Part shown: piece after piece, positions 17,019-19,351 of the stretch
Layout: each line of letters begins with the position of its first letter
Position numbering within the stretch: the first letter of the stretch is position 1
Assembly (NCBI GenBank): GCA_039714715.1
Contig: JBDLIU010000062.1
Coordinates: 1-19,351 of the forward strand
Length of the DNA stretch: 19,351 bases
Origin: S012-113 sp039714715
Lineage (GTDB): Bacteria; Bacteroidota; Bacteroidia; Cytophagales; Cyclobacteriaceae
Reading direction: 5' to 3'
The notes under the pieces: model-generated
Database searches by the model: none
The model's input: the letters and a program-made list of their open reading frames with translations, nothing else
Told to the model about the DNA's origin: nothing
Translations under genes and position numbers: made by a program

Positions 17019-18269
17019 ATGAAACATATTAAAGTACTATTAACCATTATCGTATTCTCGCTTTTACAGGGCTGTATTTCAGATAATGATGCAGTGAATA
17101 GCGAAATAGAAAACCAACTTTACTCTTACCCTGATGGCACTCAAACACGCTGGGTGAGTTTCGAAAACCAATATGGTGAAAAAGGTAATGGTGGTAAAGA
17201 AAACGATGGAGCGAAAGGCCATGCATTCGATCGCGTTAATGCTGGAGAATCGAAAGTGCTATTTGATTTTGAAGGATCTGGCATTATCAATCGCATGTGG
17301 TTTACCATATCAGATAGAAGCCCGGAGATGCTGAGAGGCTTGCGAATTGATATGTATTGGGATGGATCTGAAAAACCAGCCGTCTCTGCACCATTTGGTG
17401 ATTTTTTTGGCAATGATTTGGGGAGGCAGGTCAGGAATGAGACTGCGTTCTTTTCAGATCCTGAGGCAAGATCATTTAACGTATCTATTCCTATGCCATT
17501 TAATAAAGCAGCCAAAATTGTGGTGACTAATGAAACCTCAAAAGATTTAAGAATGCTCTTTTACGATATAGATTATTCAATATTACCGAACTCGATAGAT
17601 AAAATCCTATACTTCCATACCTATTGGAGCAGAATAGAAAGGACAGTACCGGGTGAAGATTTTAAGATTTTACCAAAAGTAGAAGGTACAGGCAGGTTTA
17701 TTGGAAGCCATATAGGATTGATCACAAATCCGGATTATGAAGATAGCTGGTGGGGAGAAGGAGAAGTAAAATTCTACCTTGATGGAGATGGAGAGTTCCC
17801 AACTCTTGTTGGCACAGGTACAGAGGATTACATTGGTACGGCCTGGGGACAGGGCACATTTAACCATCGGTACCAGGGCTGTCTGATTGGTGAGCCCGAA
17901 ACGGGCAGCTGGTCTTTTTATCGTTATCATGTGAATGATCCAATTTATTTCTACAGTGATTTTATGGCTACCATCCAGATAATGGGAGGTTTCCCTAAGA
18001 CCAGGGTCCAGAAGTTTATTGACAATGGCGCGAACCTGATACCGGTTTCAATCGGAAGGGATTTTGATAGCGAAAACGTTTTTATCAAATTAAGAGACCA
18101 GCCAGAATTGAAATTGTCAGACATTACAGATGAAAGGTTGGCAGACGCCTGGACTAATTTTTACAGAAGTGATGATGTGTCTGCAACAGCATACTTTTAC
18201 CTCGACAAACCGCAGTGCAATTTGCCTGAATTGGAGGATGTTAAACTAAGAATACGCGGACTTAAGTAA
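17019..18269 (+). CDS. GH172 (DUF2961) glycosidase, surface lipoprotein
   Basis: The 416-residue protein starts at ATG 17019, which gives a proper lipoprotein signal (MKHIKVLLTIIVFSLLQGC, Cys 19) followed by ISDNDAVNSE. The longer in-frame GTG start at 16914 lies inside a hairpin and buries the signal peptide, so it is rejected. It is a compact GH172 enzyme without the extra modules of its neighbour: first jelly roll about 78-188 (FEGSGIINRMWFTI, DMYWDGSEKPAVSAPFGDFF), second about 195-400. Predicted catalytic residues are Glu 247 (WWGEGEVKFYLDG) and Glu 269 (GTGTEDY); YRYHVNDPIYF is shared with the first enzyme as YRFHLTDPIYF. It probably acts at the cell surface on alpha-D-fructofuranosyl or D-arabinofuranosyl links. 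The gap before it suggests it may have its own promoter, which I could not identify. Confidence 0.9.
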   Translation: MKHIKVLLTIIVFSLLQGCISDNDAVNSEIENQLYSYPDGTQTRWVSFENQYGEKGNGGKENDGAKGHAFDRVNAGESKVLFDFEGSGIINRMWFTISDRSPEMLRGLRIDMYWDGSEKPAVSAPFGDFFGNDLGRQVRNETAFFSDPEARSFNVSIPMPFNKAAKIVVTNETSKDLRMLFYDIDYSILPNSIDKILYFHTYWSRIERTVPGEDFKILPKVEGTGRFIGSHIGLITNPDYEDSWWGEGEVKFYLDGDGEFPTLVGTGTEDYIGTAWGQGTFNHRYQGCLIGEPETGSWSFYRYHVNDPIYFYSDFMATIQIMGGFPKTRVQKFIDNGANLIPVSIGRDFDSENVFIKLRDQPELKLSDITDERLADAWTNFYRSDDVSATAYFYLDKPQCNLPELEDVKLRIRGLK

Positions 18270-18464
18270 AAATCTTCATGAAGAGTCTGGATACATATAA
18301 AAAAATTAAATGATCAACTAAATTATCTAATGGCACAGAACAGTATAGGATATTTATTTGTAAATTAGTCAGTTCAAATAATGCCTAATTATTTCGACTA
18401 AATGAATTTTATTCCACAACTAATAAATATAAAATCTATTTTTAAAACTAAAAAATGTTTGATT

Positions 18465-19351
18465 ATGAGGAAAATTATACTCTTACTTTTTATTTCGATC
18501 TTGTTCGTTGGACAAGGTTTTGCACAAGATCATCATTGGCCGCTTACAGCCGATGCTAATGATGTAGTTGGTACCCTGCACGGTACTAATCATGGAGTCA
18601 CATTTGCTACTGATGCTGAAAGAGGTGATGTGGCTGTATTTGATGGATCTGGCGGTGATAGTTTCATTTATATCCCTTCATTACTAAATGGTCAGGATGA
18701 GGCAACTATTTCTCTCTGGGTTAAACAAAATGTTGGCAGTACATGGTCGCGTATTTATTCGTTCGGAGTCGCTTCTGATATAGAAACAAATCAAAATCAT
18801 GGTTGCGACATACATTTCACTCTGGTTGGAAATAATCCAAATGACGATACAAGATTCGAATTTCTAAATAAGAATTATGCTGACCCATGTCACTGGAATG
18901 CATGGCCGGGTAAACCAGGTGCTATTACTATTGGAGAATGGCATCATTCTGTTGTTACACTTACAAGAACTAAAGTTGTAATGTACTTAGACGGAGAAAA
19001 AATAGCTGAGCAAAATCTTTTAAGCGATCCTTTTACAATGGATGATCAGGGTAACGTTCTTGGACGTGCTTACTGGCCGGATGCAGATGTTCAGGCAGCA
19101 ATGAGTGATTTCAGGGTATATAACAATGCTTTAAGTGATACGGAAGTTGCAGCACTTTATGTTGAAACAGAACAAAGCACTGCCGAAATCGCAGGTGGGT
19201 TCTCGATAAAGGATATTACAGCAAGTTCTGCAACAGCAACTGCTGTATTGAACCAGGATGGTACGGTACATGTTATTTCTTTAGCTGCAGGTTCTCCTGC
19301 TCCAACAATCGAAGAAGTAAAAGCTTCTACAGCAGTTTTTACTCTTACTGC
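18465..19351 (+). CDS. Secreted LamG (laminin-G-like lectin) domain protein, 3' end outside the window
   Basis: An open frame from ATG 18465 runs to the window end without a stop (295 codons seen), so the gene is partial. It has a signal peptide (MRKIILLLFISILFVGQGFA, cleavage near residue 20). A LamG/concanavalin-A-like domain follows at about 23-235: HHWPLTADANDVVGTLHG, ATISLWVKQNVGSTWSRIYSF, GEWHHSVVTLTRTKVVMYLDGEKIAE, MSDFRVYNNALSDTEVAALY. A second beta module begins near 245 (FSIKDITASSATATAVLNQD, GTVHVISLAAGSPAPTIEEV), of the type found in long Bacteroidota surface proteins. It is likely a carbohydrate-binding or multidomain hydrolase of the same locus; any catalytic domain would lie past the window. 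ATG 18455 is out of frame. The 195-bp gap before it shows no recognisable element. Confidence 0.85.
   Translation, partial: MRKIILLLFISILFVGQGFAQDHHWPLTADANDVVGTLHGTNHGVTFATDAERGDVAVFDGSGGDSFIYIPSLLNGQDEATISLWVKQNVGSTWSRIYSFGVASDIETNQNHGCDIHFTLVGNNPNDDTRFEFLNKNYADPCHWNAWPGKPGAITIGEWHHSVVTLTRTKVVMYLDGEKIAEQNLLSDPFTMDDQGNVLGRAYWPDADVQAAMSDFRVYNNALSDTEVAALYVETEQSTAEIAGGFSIKDITASSATATAVLNQDGTVHVISLAAGSPAPTIEEVKASTAVFTLT

Noticed and set aside
18074..18081. AAACGTTT inside the second GH172 gene as a third LacI operator
   Set aside because: Only the 8-bp centre and two outer bases match (10 of 16), it is within coding sequence, and such an 8-mer is expected by chance in AT-rich DNA.

Overview
The window looks like a polysaccharide-utilisation locus (PUL) of a T9SS-bearing Bacteroidota organism. 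Support comes from the SusC/SusD pair, the Bacteroidota-type ECF sigma/FecR pair, lipoproteins with acidic residues after the lipobox Cys, a Por/T9SS C-terminal sorting domain and AT-rich DNA. The lineage could be Marinilabiliales, Prolixibacteraceae or Flavobacteriia; the sequence alone does not decide. All genes lie on the + strand.

Layout. (1) 1-8278, sensing and uptake: ECF sigma factor, FecR-type anti-sigma, a SusC porin with an N-terminal STN signalling domain, SusD, and a surface lipoprotein with two Ig-like repeats and a lectin-like C-terminus. A strong intrinsic terminator follows at 8295-8331. (2) 8279-8647, a 369-bp spacer holding that terminator, a 43-codon relic of the C-terminus of a FGGY sugar kinase (ribulokinase-like), a 22-bp palindrome and a LacI-type operator. 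(3) 8648-16780, regulation, import and hydrolysis: LacI regulator, a mutarotase-like lipoprotein (probably DUF6786), a FucP-type sugar:H+ symporter, a divergent GH13 lipoprotein and a large GH172 (DUF2961) enzyme exported by T9SS. (4) 16781-19351: a pair of REP-like hairpins, a second GH172 enzyme that is a lipoprotein, and the start of a LamG-domain protein cut by the window end.

Regulation. The same 20 bp, containing the near-palindrome GCTTAAACGTTTCAGC, lies upstream of the ECF sigma gene (79-98) and directly against the TTG start of lacI (8628-8647). The lacI product has a normal LacI DNA-binding domain and hinge. The simplest reading is that it represses itself, the import/enzyme genes behind it and the ECF sigma gene. 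Cytoplasmic sugar sensing (LacI) would then be stacked on outer-membrane sensing (STN-SusC/FecR/ECF).

Substrate. No GH32 or ordinary amylase set is visible. GH172 enzymes are known to act on alpha-D-fructofuranosides and D-arabinofuranosides, and E. coli FucP carries D-arabinose as well as L-fucose. With a ribulokinase-like relic beside lacI, this suggests a glycan containing D-arabinofuranose, with an alpha-D-fructofuranosyl glycan as the main alternative. This is inference. The GH13 protein keeps the catalytic Asp/Glu/Asp positions but has lost several otherwise near-invariant GH13 residues, which would fit a non-glucose substrate or loss of activity.
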